Shown here: piece by piece, positions 1 through 7,665 of the stretch
Layout: each line of letters begins with the position of its first letter
Numbering within the stretch: position 1 is the first letter of the stretch
Origin: Candidatus Eiseniibacteriota bacterium
GTDB taxonomy: Bacteria; Eisenbacteria; RBG-16-71-46
Assembly (NCBI GenBank): GCA_005893365.1
Contig: VBPB01000049.1
Location: forward strand, 1 to 20,716
Length of the DNA: 20,716 bases
Reading direction: 5' to 3'
The notes under the pieces: model-generated
What the model was told of the DNA's origin: nothing
The model's input: the letters and a program-made list of their open reading frames with translations, nothing else
The model's database searches: none
Made by a program: the position numbers and the translations under genes

Positions 1-2061
1 GTTGGCGCCGGCCGACGCGCTGATTTGGTTCCCGGGGACGAAGCTGGCGGCGATGGTGTGGTCGGTGGTGACGTTGGAGAAGGTGTAGCTGGAGACCGCG
101 CCGACCGAGACGCCGTCGACCAGGACGTCCTGGATCTGATTGCAGGCGTCAGGGGTGATCGAGAAGGTCTGGTTGGTCTGGTGCGGGACGCTCACCGCGC
201 CGCTGGGCGAGATGGCCCCGTTCGCTCCCGCCGTCGCGGTGATCGTGTGCACGAGCAGCTCGGCCACCGCGAAGTCGCCGAATCCCGTGAGCCCGGTCGC
301 CTGTGTGCTGGTCGCGGTCCGCGCGCCGACGGTCGGCACGGTCCAGGCCGAGCTGGCGAAGCGCCCGACGACGAAGTTGAGCGGGGCCGCCGCGCCATCG
401 AGATCGCCGGCGTCGAAGTTGAACGTGGCGCTGTAGTTGGTGAAGGTGGGCGACCCGGTGGGTGTCAGCGTCCACCAGCGGTTCGCGGACTTGGACGGTT
501 CGAGCGACGAGCTGCCGAGGTTCGGATGGTCGGGCGTGCTGGTCGTCGCCGTGATGTCCGACTGCGCCGACAGCCCCGACATCGCCATCGTCACCGGCGT
601 GTAGCGGGTCGCGTCCCCGATATCGAAGGTGCGGGTCGAGGTCCCCGAGGGGAAGGTCCGGCGCACGGCGCCGATCGCCCAACCGGTCGAGGTCGAGGCA
701 CCGGTGGCGTTGGCCGAAGCGAGCGCCAGCGTGTTGCCGGAGCCGACCGTCAGCTTGCCGCTGGTGAAGGTGAGCGTGGTGGAGACGGCGGTGATCCCGG
801 ACCGGCTGAGCGTCAGGCCGCCCGCGTTGTTGAGGGCCAGGCCGGTCACCGTCGCCGGCAGGCCGCTACCGGTGAACTGGCCGGCGCCGGGGTTGTTGTA
901 CGTGTAGGTGGCGCCGGCGTCGAAGGTGCGCGTCGTCGTCTGGATGTTGCCGGTGGCGCCGGACGTGGTGATGCCCACCGTCGAGCCGATCCCCAGCGTC
1001 CCGCCCGGGCTGAGCGTGAACGTGCCCGCCCCGGCGACCGTGTTGTTGCCGCAGTTGAGCGTGCCGCCGACCGTGAAGGTGCGCGTGGTGGCGACGGAGA
1101 GGCCGTTGTTCAGCGTCAGCGACGCGCCCGAGGGCACGGCGAAGATCATGTTGGTCGTGGTGAGCGTGCCGCCCGACTGGGTGAACGACCTCCCGCTCCC
1201 GGTGAAGTTCACGGTCACCGCGGGTCCGGTGTCCTGGAACGTGCCCCCGGTCTGGTTCCAGTCTCCGGCCAGATTCAGCGTCTGAGTGTTGTTGCCGCCG
1301 GTCGTCCAGTTGAACGTCCCGGCCTGGAGCACCAGGCTGCCGCCGATGGTGAGGATGAAGTTGTTGCCACTGCCGGCATTCAGGATGCCGGAAGCGCCGG
1401 TGCTGCCCAGCGTGAAGTCACCGGCGACCGAGGTGAGATTCCCACCGAGGTTGAACGTGGTGGCCGAGGAGCCCTGGCCCGGGCAGTTCCAGGTGAAGTT
1501 GCCGAACGGCTGGGCGAAACTGGTGGCCGTCGGCAGGGCGGCCGTTACGCCCAGCACCTCGCAGGTCGAGGTGGCGGCCCAGGTGGCGGTGGGGATGTTC
1601 CCGCCGTCCCGAGCGTGCTGGTACTTGCCGCCAGCGTTGAAGGCGATCGTGCCGCTGCTGTTGGTGAGCGTGCCGCCTTCGTTGCGGAAAGTCCCGTTCA
1701 CCGAGAGATCCGTGCCGGTGCCGTTGTTGATCGTCAGCGTGATGCCGCTGGCGAGCGTGATCTGGCCCCCGGAGCTGATCACCACCTGGTCCACCGTCAC
1801 GGCGCCCGTGACGGTGACGGTATGGGGGCTCTGGACCGTGATGACGCCGTTGGTACTGGTCGGCGTCGAGCCCGCCGCGACCCAGGCCGTACCGTTGAAG
1901 GTCTCCCAGGTGGACGTTGCGTTCCAGTTGCCGCTGGCCGCGGACCGGTAGTCCCCGCTCGATTGGGCGAAGGCGCTCGCCGAGAACAGGACGCTGGCGA
2001 GGATGGCGGCCATCGCGATGGCGATCGCGCGCGCCCTCCGGAGGTGCGTACGCGTAGGCAT
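1..2061 (-). CDS. Secreted beta-rich protein with divergent InlB B-type repeats, C-terminus cut by window edge
   Basis: The minus strand is open from ATG at 2061 to the left edge, 687 codons without a stop. Residues 1-33 form a Sec signal peptide (hydrophobic AIAIAMAAILASVLF, cleavage after SAFA/Q). The mature part is rich in T, S, G and N with strand-like stretches (VTVDQVVISSGGQITLASG and similar) to about residue 600, as in secreted beta-helix or beta-sandwich proteins. From about residue 602 comes one divergent InlB B-type repeat (HTITATAGANG, ITPDAC, DVLVDGVSVGAV, YTFSNVTTDHTIAASF). A second repeat begins at the edge (ISASAGAN). Such repeats are known from surface or secreted proteins; the function here is unknown. 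The start is supported by GGGAGAGA just upstream and by the paralogue at 3465, which begins similarly (MPMRTH versus MPTRTH). It probably sits on the cell surface or is released. Confidence 0.85.
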   Translation of the reverse strand, partial: MPTRTHLRRARAIAIAMAAILASVLFSASAFAQSSGDYRSAASGNWNATSTWETFNGTAWVAAGSTPTSTNGVITVQSPHTVTVTGAVTVDQVVISSGGQITLASGITLTINNGTGTDLSVNGTFRNEGGTLTNSSGTIAFNAGGKYQHARDGGNIPTATWAATSTCEVLGVTAALPTATSFAQPFGNFTWNCPGQGSSATTFNLGGNLTSVAGDFTLGSTGASGILNAGSGNNFILTIGGSLVLQAGTFNWTTGGNNTQTLNLAGDWNQTGGTFQDTGPAVTVNFTGSGRSFTQSGGTLTTTNMIFAVPSGASLTLNNGLSVATTRTFTVGGTLNCGNNTVAGAGTFTLSPGGTLGIGSTVGITTSGATGNIQTTTRTFDAGATYTYNNPGAGQFTGSGLPATVTGLALNNAGGLTLSRSGITAVSTTLTFTSGKLTVGSGNTLALASANATGASTSTGWAIGAVRRTFPSGTSTRTFDIGDATRYTPVTMAMSGLSAQSDITATTSTPDHPNLGSSSLEPSKSANRWWTLTPTGSPTFTNYSATFNFDAGDLDGAAAPLNFVVGRFASSAWTVPTVGARTATSTQATGLTGFGDFAVAELLVHTITATAGANGAISPSGAVSVPHQTNQTFSITPDACNQIQDVLVDGVSVGAVSSYTFSNVTTDHTIAASFVPGNQISASAGAN

Positions 2062-2369
2062 CGGATCTCTCCCGTGCGATGAGGGGTTGGGGATGGGGCT
2101 ATCCCCACCGCACCAGGACGCCGCGGCGCGTCCGGAGGTCGGGGGGAGATCGTGGCTGGACTGAAGACCGGGGAGACGCGCGTGTCTGCGCGAAGCGTGC
2201 GTTGCGGAGGGCGACGTCATGGATGCGGTTCCCGGTGGTGTGTGCGCTGGTTCAGACGCACCCGGCGAGATGGGCGGCGGCCGAACCATCCGAACGCGGA
2301 CCCGGCCCGAGCGGCGTCATCGGATGTAGTCCGACGACCTAGGAGGCGGGAGTCCCAACTTGGGTAAGG
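2062..2369 (-). promoter_or_regulatory. Long conserved leader of the InlB-repeat gene
   Basis: This stretch of about 300 nt lies between a sigma-54-type promoter and the ATG at 2061 and holds no convincing gene. Two blocks are shared with the leader of the paralogue at 3466-3572. The first is an 18-nt box at 2330-2347 (minus strand GCCTCCTAGGTCGTCGGA), matching 16 of 18 bases at 3535-3552. The second is a 16-nt box at 2108-2123, matching 15 of 16 bases at 3491-3506. About 190 nt between these boxes is present only here. The first box would be transcribed within roughly the first 30 nt, so it could act as RNA or as DNA. I do not recognise a riboswitch class. Confidence 0.5.
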
Positions 2370-2383
2370 GCAACGATTGTGCC
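2370..2383 (-). promoter_or_regulatory. Sigma-54 (RpoN) -24/-12 promoter, copy 1
   Basis: The minus strand reads GGCACAATCGTTGC, which keeps the GG and GC dinucleotides ten bases apart as in the RpoN consensus TGGCACG-N4-TTGC. It lies about 310 bp upstream of the InlB-repeat gene start at 2061. The same element occurs upstream of the paralogous pseudogene at 3573-3586. Transcription should begin roughly 12 nt beyond the GC and would need an ATP-dependent enhancer-binding protein, which is not encoded in this window. Confidence 0.7.
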
Positions 2384-2471
2384 GTTAGCGGCCGTGAACC
2401 CACAGCGCGGTGGCGCTCAGGCGGTTAGTGGGGCCTCAACGCGATGGGCCCAGCCGCGAAGGCGGCTGATC

Positions 2472-2518
2472 TGGGTGGGAATCGTCAGACGGACCGACGC
2501 AAACGGGGATTTCACCCA
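2472..2518 (-). promoter_or_regulatory. Putative enhancer-binding-protein site, copy 1
   Basis: On the plus strand TGGGTGGGAATC (2472-2483) and GATTTCACCCA (2508-2518) form an imperfect inverted repeat separated by 24 bp. The pair starts 89 bp upstream of the -24 edge of the sigma-54 element. The same half-sites with the same 24-bp spacer and a nearly identical distance recur at 3676-3722. Conservation of a distal inverted repeat above a sigma-54 promoter is what an upstream activating sequence looks like. The identity of the activator is unknown. Confidence 0.6.
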
Positions 2519-2542
2519 ATGCTCAGCGTCGGCGACGTAAGC

Positions 2543-2561
2543 CCTCGACCGAGTGTCGAGG
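2543..2561 (-). terminator. Possible hairpin terminator downstream of the InlB-repeat pseudogene
   Basis: CCTCGAC (2543-2549) pairs perfectly with GTCGAGG (2555-2561) around a 5-nt loop. It lies about 70 nt past the pseudogene stop at 2631. No clear U-tract follows, so this is only a weak terminator candidate. Confidence 0.3.
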
Positions 2562-2630
2562 TCGATCGCGGCCGCAGCTGCCGGCGCGAGTGGTGCGAGG
2601 AGCCCGTGCTCGATGAGGCGCTCGACTCCC

Positions 2631-3465
2631 TCATCGCACCAGAGACGCGTCTTCACGGATGCGGGCGGCGAGGATGGCAGGAGCGCTGCGGTCGAAGTTG
2701 GCCCAGATCCTGTGGTTGGCGGTGACGTCGGCGAGGGTGTAGCCGGTCACGGCGCCCATCGGCTCGCCGTCGACCCACACGTTGGCGACCCGGTAGCCGG
2801 CCTCGGGCGTGATGGTGAAGCCCAGGTTGTCGTGGCAGTTGACCGTGGTCACGCCGCTCGGGACGATGGTCCCATGGGCGCCGCCGGACGCCGTGACGGC
2901 CGGGCGGCCCGAGACGAAGCTGGCGTGGATCGAGTGATCGGCCTGGACGTTGGTGAAGGTGTAGCGCGTCACCGGACCGACCGACACACCGTCGACCCGG
3001 ACGTCCTCGATCTGGTAGCAGGCGGCCGGCGTGATGGTGAAAGTCCGGCTGGCGCCACAGTGAATGACGCCGGAGGCGTTGATGCCGCCGTTGGGCCCGG
3101 CGGAGGCGGTCAGCATGTGGGTCGAGATCGCGAAGCGGGCGGCGATGGTGTGGGAGGTCTGGAGGTCGTGGAAGGTGTAGCGAACGACCGGGCCGACCGA
3201 GACGCTGTCGACGAGCACGTCGGCCACGTGATAGCAGGGCGCCGGCGTGATGACGTAGTCCCGGTCGGAGCCCAGCGTGACCATGGTCGTGCCGGCCGGG
3301 AAGCCAGGCGGAGTCGTCGTCGATCTCCCAGGTCACGGCCGATTCCCAGACGCCGCCCCGGACGGGGCGGTCGCGCCCGCTCGTCTGGGCGAAGGCGCCC
3401 GCCGGGACGAGGGCGGCGGCCATCGCGAGAGCGCTCGCGATCCGGACGTGCGTTCGCATGGGCAT
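2631..3465 (-). pseudogene. Deletion remnant of an InlB-repeat secreted protein, frameshifted
   Basis: The frame from ATG 3465 encodes a signal peptide (MPMRTH..AAALVPAGAFAQ) and the start of a mature domain. It aligns with the neighbour at 2061: QTSG...GVWESAVTWE...SAWLPG against QSSG...GNWNATSTWE...TAWVAAG. Just after this, at about 3308-3327, the sensible frame moves by one base. The new frame gives three divergent InlB B-type repeats (ITPAPCYHVADVLVDSVSV, then two more) to the stop at 2631. The neighbour has roughly 550 residues between these two parts, so this copy appears to have lost the middle of the gene, joining the ends out of frame. A fresh ATG at 3284 could start the repeats alone, but without a signal peptide. 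Cysteines pair up within repeats (HCGAS..AACYQ), suggesting disulfides. An assembly indel is the alternative explanation for the frame break. Confidence 0.7.
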
Positions 3466-3572
3466 GGGATCTCCCCGAGGGGTGGCCCTGCCGCACCGGG
3501 ACGCCGAAGCGTGAACGGGAGCCTTGAGACGGGTTCCGGCGACCCAGGAGGCTGGAACCCCACCGAAGAACC
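3466..3572 (-). promoter_or_regulatory. Leader of the InlB-repeat pseudogene
   Basis: This leader of about 107 nt lies between the copy-2 sigma-54 element and the ATG at 3465. GGGGAGA just before the ATG is a usable ribosome binding site. It keeps both boxes shared with the leader at 2062-2369 (3535-3552 and 3491-3506) but lacks the roughly 190 nt found between them there. On the minus strand a short hairpin is possible around 3533-3562 (GGGTTCC with GGAACCC). Confidence 0.45.
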
Positions 3573-3586
3573 GCAACCGTCGTGCC
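3573..3586 (-). promoter_or_regulatory. Sigma-54 (RpoN) -24/-12 promoter, copy 2
   Basis: The minus strand reads GGCACGACGGTTGC, matching the RpoN core consensus GGCACG-N4-TTGC exactly. It drives the broken InlB-repeat gene at 3465 and lies 90 bp from the conserved inverted repeat at 3676-3722. The matching layout upstream of the intact paralogue makes both calls stronger. Confidence 0.75.
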
Positions 3587-3675
3587 GCGCATGGCCGCGC
3601 CGCCACAGCGCGAAGGCGCCCAGATCGTTAGTGCGTCGTCGCTCCGATCGGCGGGGGCGCGAGCGCCCGGGGGAT

Positions 3676-3722
3676 TGGGTGGGAATCGTCAGATGTACCG
3701 ATAGCCACCGCGATTTCACCCA
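3676..3722 (-). promoter_or_regulatory. Putative enhancer-binding-protein site, copy 2
   Basis: TGGGTGGGAATC (3676-3687) and GATTTCACCCA (3712-3722) form an inverted pair with a 24-bp spacer, identical in half-sites and spacing to 2472-2518. The spacers differ in many positions, but the stretch GTCAGA next to the first half-site is kept. This pattern of conserved ends and diverged middle suggests selection on protein contacts. Confidence 0.6.
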
Positions 3723-3729
3723 GCGGCCT

Positions 3730-3759
3730 CGTTCGGACGCCGCGTGCGGCCTCCGAACG
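3730..3759 (-). terminator. Hairpin downstream of the GT-C glycosyltransferase
   Basis: CGTTCGGA (3730-3737) pairs with TCCGAACG (3752-3759). Inside it GCCG pairs with CGGC around a CGTG loop. It begins 18 nt past the stop codon of the glycosyltransferase at 3777. There is no U-tract on the minus strand, so termination may be weak or factor-assisted. Confidence 0.45.
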
Positions 3760-3776
3760 CGATCGGCTTCTCGGCG

Positions 3777-5471
3777 CTAGCGGATGCGGAAGAGGTACAT
3801 GCATCCGGCCGGGCGGGCGGCCGGCGGCCGGTCGCGGAGGGCCTGGAAATCGTAGGTGACGGACTCCTCGCTCATCCCGAGGCGCGTGGTGAGCCGGGCC
3901 GGCAGACCGACCATGAAGTAGCTGCTGACCGCGAGCCAGTCGCTCTCGGGCCCCGGAGTCCCATTCGCATAGAGGACGTAGTCGATCCCGTAGAGCGCCG
4001 GGTCCACCGTGCCGTGATAGGCGAGGTGGACTCGGGCGATGCCGCGCCGATCCAGCTCGCGGCGCAGCGCCTTGAGGCCCTGGCCCCAGTCGACGTTCGA
4101 ATCGTTGACGATGCGATCGCCGCGCCCGGGACCCCCGACCAAGGCGTTGAAGAACGAGAGCGGGTAGGGAAGCGCGCGTGCCGACTCCACCGCGATGCCG
4201 GCGACCAGCAGCCCGGCCAGGACGAACCGGCTCCGTGGCACGCCGGCGGCCGCGCACCCGGCCACCCACACACAGGCGAACGGCAGCACTGGGAGGAGAT
4301 AGCGCACGCCGTAGTCGAGGTTGGAGGCGAGGCACGACAGCGCCACCACCGCCGTGACCGCCAAGCCCGTCGCCGCGTCGAGGTCGAGCGACCCGGGCCC
4401 GCGCGGGCGGGTCGCGAGGCGGGCCAAGACCAGGCCGAGCAGTCCGATCGGCCACTTGACCGCGACCGCGACCGGGAAGTAATGCCACGCGTGCTGCGTC
4501 GTGACCGCGCCGAGCAGGAAGCTGTGCTTGGCGCCCGGCTGCGAGAGCGAGGCCAGGTAGTCGACACCCTCAAGCCACGCATCGGGGAGCGGCAGCCGAA
4601 GTCCGGGCGCCAGGCGCTGGAGGCTCGCGAAGGCGGTCGAGTTGGCCGGCATCGCGGCGAGCGGGTGGAACGAGACCTGGAGCAGATAGCCCAGGTCGAT
4701 GGCCACGAGCGCCACCAGCGGCAGCACTGCCAGCCCGACCCACGCGTGCGACGGCCGCGGCAGCGCCCTCCGCCCGGCGGCCACGGCGGTGACCGCGAGC
4801 AGCGCGGGGAAGAGTTGCAGCGCGCTGAATCGGGTGAGGAACGCGGCCGCCACCCAGAGGGAAGCGACCGCCCAGGGGCGCACCCCGCCCTCGCGCAGGA
4901 AGGCGGCCCAGGCCAGCGCCGCGCCGAAGAAGACCAGTGCCGTCGGCAGGTCCACCCCGGCGATCGCGGCATGGGCGAGCGTCTCGGGGAGGATGGCCCA
5001 CAGGGCCAACGCCATGAGCCCCGCCCGGGGGCCGTAGCGGGACCGCGCGGCGCGCCACACCAGGACGGCGAGGACCAGCGAGCCCGTGAGCGCCACCAGG
5101 CGGGCGGCGAAGTAGACACGCTGGTAGCGCGCCGCGTTGGCGCGCATGAAGGCATAGCCGACGAACCGCTCGCGGCCCGGCCCGGCCTGAGCGGACCCGG
5201 GGTCGCGCGCCCCGGCGGCCAGCGCCGCGAGCCCGTAGAGCGTCTTGGGGAGCGGCGGCTGGGCGTAGGAGGTGGCGAAGTCGCGCGCCGCCAGGATGCG
5301 CACGCCCGCGGGCACGTGGAAGTTCTCGTCGAAGGTGACCGAGTTCTCCCGTGCCACCCAGAGTGCCAAGCCGGCGTGCAAGGCGAGCAGGGCGACGGCC
5401 CACACCCGCTCGTACCGCTCGAGGACCGAAGGCGTGCTCGTGGGCCGGGCTCCGGGCCGCGGTCGGGTCAT
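3777..5471 (-). CDS. GT-C fold membrane glycosyltransferase (GT39/ArnT-like, PMT_2 superfamily)
   Basis: 564 aa, polytopic, with about ten or eleven hydrophobic segments after a short basic N-terminus. The first outer loop carries TFDENFH (D48, E49), the acidic motif typical of GT-C enzymes that use polyprenyl-phosphate-linked sugars. The C-terminal third is a soluble region with NDSNVDWGQGLKALRREL, seen in many uncharacterised members of this family. The likely role is transfer of a sugar from a lipid carrier to a protein or envelope glycan on the outer face of the inner membrane; donor and acceptor cannot be told from sequence. The gene is divergent from the fucosyltransferase starting at 5643, consistent with a surface-glycan locus. 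No strong ribosome binding site precedes ATG 5471. Identity as GT-C is secure; the specific family name is less so. Confidence 0.8.
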   Translation of the reverse strand: MTRPRPGARPTSTPSVLERYERVWAVALLALHAGLALWVARENSVTFDENFHVPAGVRILAARDFATSYAQPPLPKTLYGLAALAAGARDPGSAQAGPGRERFVGYAFMRANAARYQRVYFAARLVALTGSLVLAVLVWRAARSRYGPRAGLMALALWAILPETLAHAAIAGVDLPTALVFFGAALAWAAFLREGGVRPWAVASLWVAAAFLTRFSALQLFPALLAVTAVAAGRRALPRPSHAWVGLAVLPLVALVAIDLGYLLQVSFHPLAAMPANSTAFASLQRLAPGLRLPLPDAWLEGVDYLASLSQPGAKHSFLLGAVTTQHAWHYFPVAVAVKWPIGLLGLVLARLATRPRGPGSLDLDAATGLAVTAVVALSCLASNLDYGVRYLLPVLPFACVWVAGCAAAGVPRSRFVLAGLLVAGIAVESARALPYPLSFFNALVGGPGRGDRIVNDSNVDWGQGLKALRRELDRRGIARVHLAYHGTVDPALYGIDYVLYANGTPGPESDWLAVSSYFMVGLPARLTTRLGMSEESVTYDFQALRDRPPAARPAGCMYLFRIR

Positions 5472-5642
5472 GGCCGCAGGTTAGTCGCTCGACCGGCGCC
5501 CGTGAAGGCGCCCGGCTCCGGGCGGGCCCTGCCGCCGGGGCGGCCGTGAGGTACATTGCGCCGCCATGGAACGACGAGCAGGGGCCCGACGGCCGCGCGC
5601 CGGCGGCGCCGCGCCGGTCCTCCGCACCGCGCGGCCGACATC

Positions 5643-6518
5643 GTGAGCCGCCGACCCAGGGTCGGGGTCCGCGTCACCGCCGGGCTCGGCAACCAGATCT
5701 TCCAGTACGCGGCCGGCCTCGCCGTCGCCCGGAGACTCGGCGGCACGCTCGAGCTCGACACCTCGTACTACCGCAAGCCGCAGGCGCGGCCGCTCGACCT
5801 GGCGCGCTTCGGCGTCACCTGGCAGGAGTGCCACGTCCCGGGCCGCAGCGGTCTGGCGCGCGCGATCTCCCGGCTGCTGACCGGCGGCCGGAACCGGTTC
5901 TTCTCCACCCGCGCCGAGCTGCGCGAGCGGGGCTTCCCCTACGACGAACGCATCCGGAGCGTCCGGGGCGACTGCTACCTCGACGGTTACTTCCAGTCGC
6001 CCCGCTACTTCGCCGACATCGAGGACGAGATCCGGACGCGATTCGATCCGGCCCGGTTCGCGAGCCCGGGCACCGCCGCCCTGGAACGGGCGCTGGCGGC
6101 CGAGCCGGCCCCGGTCGCGGTGCACCTGCGCCGCGGCGACTACGCGGACCCGGCCGTGGGGAAGAAGCACACGCTGCTCGGTCCTGCCTACTACGACCGG
6201 GCCCGCGCCCTGCTCGACGGCCGCTTCCCGCGGGCCACGTACTACCTCTTCTCCGACGAGCCGGAGCGGGCGCGCGCCGATCTCGCCCACTGGCCCCCGG
6301 TCACCGTGGTGGCGGGGCTCGACCGGTTCGAGGAGCTCCACCTGATGGCGCGCTGCCGCCACTTCATCATCGCCAACTCCAGCTACAGCTGGTGGGCGGC
6401 CTACCTGGCGGCGGCACCAGAGAAGGTGGTGATCGCGCCCCGGCAGTGGTTCACGCCGCCCTACCTGCGCGAGCTGCCGACCGTGGATCTGTTCCCCGAG
6501 GACTGGATCCTGGTCTGA
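5643..6518 (+). CDS. GT11 alpha-1,2-fucosyltransferase-like protein
   Basis: 291 aa from GTG 5643. The N-terminus has GLGNQIFQYA (residues 14-23), the centre HLRRGDY (161-167) and the C-terminal half NSSYSWW (245-251). These are the three signature motifs of glycosyltransferase family 11, which transfers fucose from GDP-fucose to galactose in O-antigen or exopolysaccharide repeat units. HxRRGDY forms part of the nucleotide-sugar site. A TTG at 5556 would add 29 residues, mostly Arg, Ala and Gly, that do not look like protein. The GTG places the family's opening strand (RVGVRVTAGLGNQ) close to the N-terminus and gives the usual length. No good Shine-Dalgarno is visible before it. No GDP-fucose synthesis genes are present in the window, so they must lie elsewhere. 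Confidence 0.88.
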   Translation: MSRRPRVGVRVTAGLGNQIFQYAAGLAVARRLGGTLELDTSYYRKPQARPLDLARFGVTWQECHVPGRSGLARAISRLLTGGRNRFFSTRAELRERGFPYDERIRSVRGDCYLDGYFQSPRYFADIEDEIRTRFDPARFASPGTAALERALAAEPAPVAVHLRRGDYADPAVGKKHTLLGPAYYDRARALLDGRFPRATYYLFSDEPERARADLAHWPPVTVVAGLDRFEELHLMARCRHFIIANSSYSWWAAYLAAAPEKVVIAPRQWFTPPYLRELPTVDLFPEDWILV

Positions 6519-6633
6519 TGCGGCCGCCCGCGTCCGCCGCGGGGCGACCGGGCCGCGCGCGGGAAGAAAGGGGTCGCGCCACCGTGGCCTGAGGGGTAGC
6601 ATGCCGGCTCCCAGGAACGATGAGGAGCCTGCC

Positions 6634-7647
6634 ATGACGGCGAGTCGCATGCGATGGATCCCCAGGGCGATCGGCAAGATCGTCGGGGGGTTGGTGAACG
6701 AGGACCACCCCATCCTGGTGCACATCATCCCCATGCGCCGCTGCAACCTGGCGTGCACCTACTGCAACGAGTTCGACGCGATCTCGCAGCCGGTGCCGCT
6801 CGACGTCATGACCCGGCGGGCGGACAAGCTGGCCGAGCTGGGGACGGCGGCGATCACGATCAGCGGCGGCGAGCCCCTGCTGCATCCGGACCTGCCCACG
6901 ATCATCGCCCGCATCCGCGAGCGCGGGATGATCGTCACGCTCATCACCAACGGCTATCTGCTCACGCTGGCCCGCATCGACGCCCTGAACGACGCGGGGC
7001 TCGACCATCTCGAGATCAGCATCGACAACGTGGAGCCGGACGAGGTCTCGAAGAAGAGCCTCCGGGTCATCGATCCCAAGCTCAAGTGGCTCGCCGAGCG
7101 GGCGCGCTTCACCGTGAGCATCAACTCGGTGATCGGGACCGGGGTCCGCCATCCCGAGGACGCCCTGATCGTGGCGAGGCGGGCGCGGGAGCTGGGCTTC
7201 ATGAGCTCGGTGGGCATCGTCCACGACGGCGGCGGCCAGCTCAAGCCGCTCGGCGAGCGGGAGATGGCGATCTACCGCGAGATCCGCACCATGGGCCAGG
7301 GTCTGATGCACGTCAACGGCGCGTTCCAGGACCGGCTCGCCGAGGGCAAGGCCAACACCTGGCGCTGCCGGGCGGGCGCGCGCTACCTGTACGTCGACGA
7401 GGACGGGCTGGTGCACTACTGCTCGCAGCAGCGCGGCTACCCGGCCATCCCGCTCGAGTCCTACACGGTCGAGGACATCCGCCGCGAGTACCGGACCGAG
7501 AAGGCCTGCGCGCCCTACTGCACGGTGAACTGCGTGCAGCAGGTGGGGCTGATGGACAACTGGCGCTCGCCACAGACGGCGGGGGTGGTCTCGCCGACCG
7601 CGGGCGTCTCCGCGCCGGCGCCGGCCCCGGTGACGCTCGCCAAGTAA
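6634..7647 (+). CDS. Radical SAM protein with cysteine-rich (SPASM-like) C-terminus
   Basis: 337 aa from ATG 6634, which has GAGGAG six bases upstream. An in-frame ATG at 6601 would add 11 residues but lacks a ribosome binding site. Residues 37-44 are CNLACTYC, the CxxxCxxC site for the SAM-binding 4Fe-4S cluster. SGGEP (77-81) is the SAM-contacting motif. The last third has further cysteines (TWRC, VHYCSQQ, KACAPYCTVNC) arranged as in SPASM or twitch domains that hold an auxiliary cluster. The tail of about 30 residues is Pro/Ala/Val-rich. The substrate is unknown and no small peptide precursor sits next to it, so a peptide-modifying role is not supported. It is 115 bp downstream of the fucosyltransferase and may be independently transcribed. 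It ends next to the palindromic element at 7666. Confidence 0.85.
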   Translation: MTASRMRWIPRAIGKIVGGLVNEDHPILVHIIPMRRCNLACTYCNEFDAISQPVPLDVMTRRADKLAELGTAAITISGGEPLLHPDLPTIIARIRERGMIVTLITNGYLLTLARIDALNDAGLDHLEISIDNVEPDEVSKKSLRVIDPKLKWLAERARFTVSINSVIGTGVRHPEDALIVARRARELGFMSSVGIVHDGGGQLKPLGEREMAIYREIRTMGQGLMHVNGAFQDRLAEGKANTWRCRAGARYLYVDEDGLVHYCSQQRGYPAIPLESYTVEDIRREYRTEKACAPYCTVNCVQQVGLMDNWRSPQTAGVVSPTAGVSAPAPAPVTLAK

Positions 7648-7665
7648 CCGCTCCTGGCCGCGCCC

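Noticed and set aside
25..2082. Long plus-strand open frame (685 codons) opposite the InlB-repeat gene
   Set aside because: The translation is Arg/Gly/Asp-rich with no domain. The minus strand gives a signal peptide and clear repeats, so this is an antisense shadow of GC-rich coding sequence.
2417..2656. Minus-strand 79-codon open frame after the InlB-repeat pseudogene
   Set aside because: It overlaps the pseudogene end and the conserved inverted repeat of the promoter region. The equivalent stretch in the second copy is not coding in that frame and no ribosome binding site is seen.
3744..5549. 601-codon plus-strand open frame opposite the GT-C glycosyltransferase
   Set aside because: Arg/Gln/Glu/Gly-rich composition typical of antisense frames. 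The minus strand encodes a convincing polytopic membrane enzyme.
5556..5642. TTG start extending the fucosyltransferase by 29 residues
   Set aside because: The extension is Arg/Ala/Gly-rich, unlike the family's N-terminus, which normally begins just before the GLGNQ motif.
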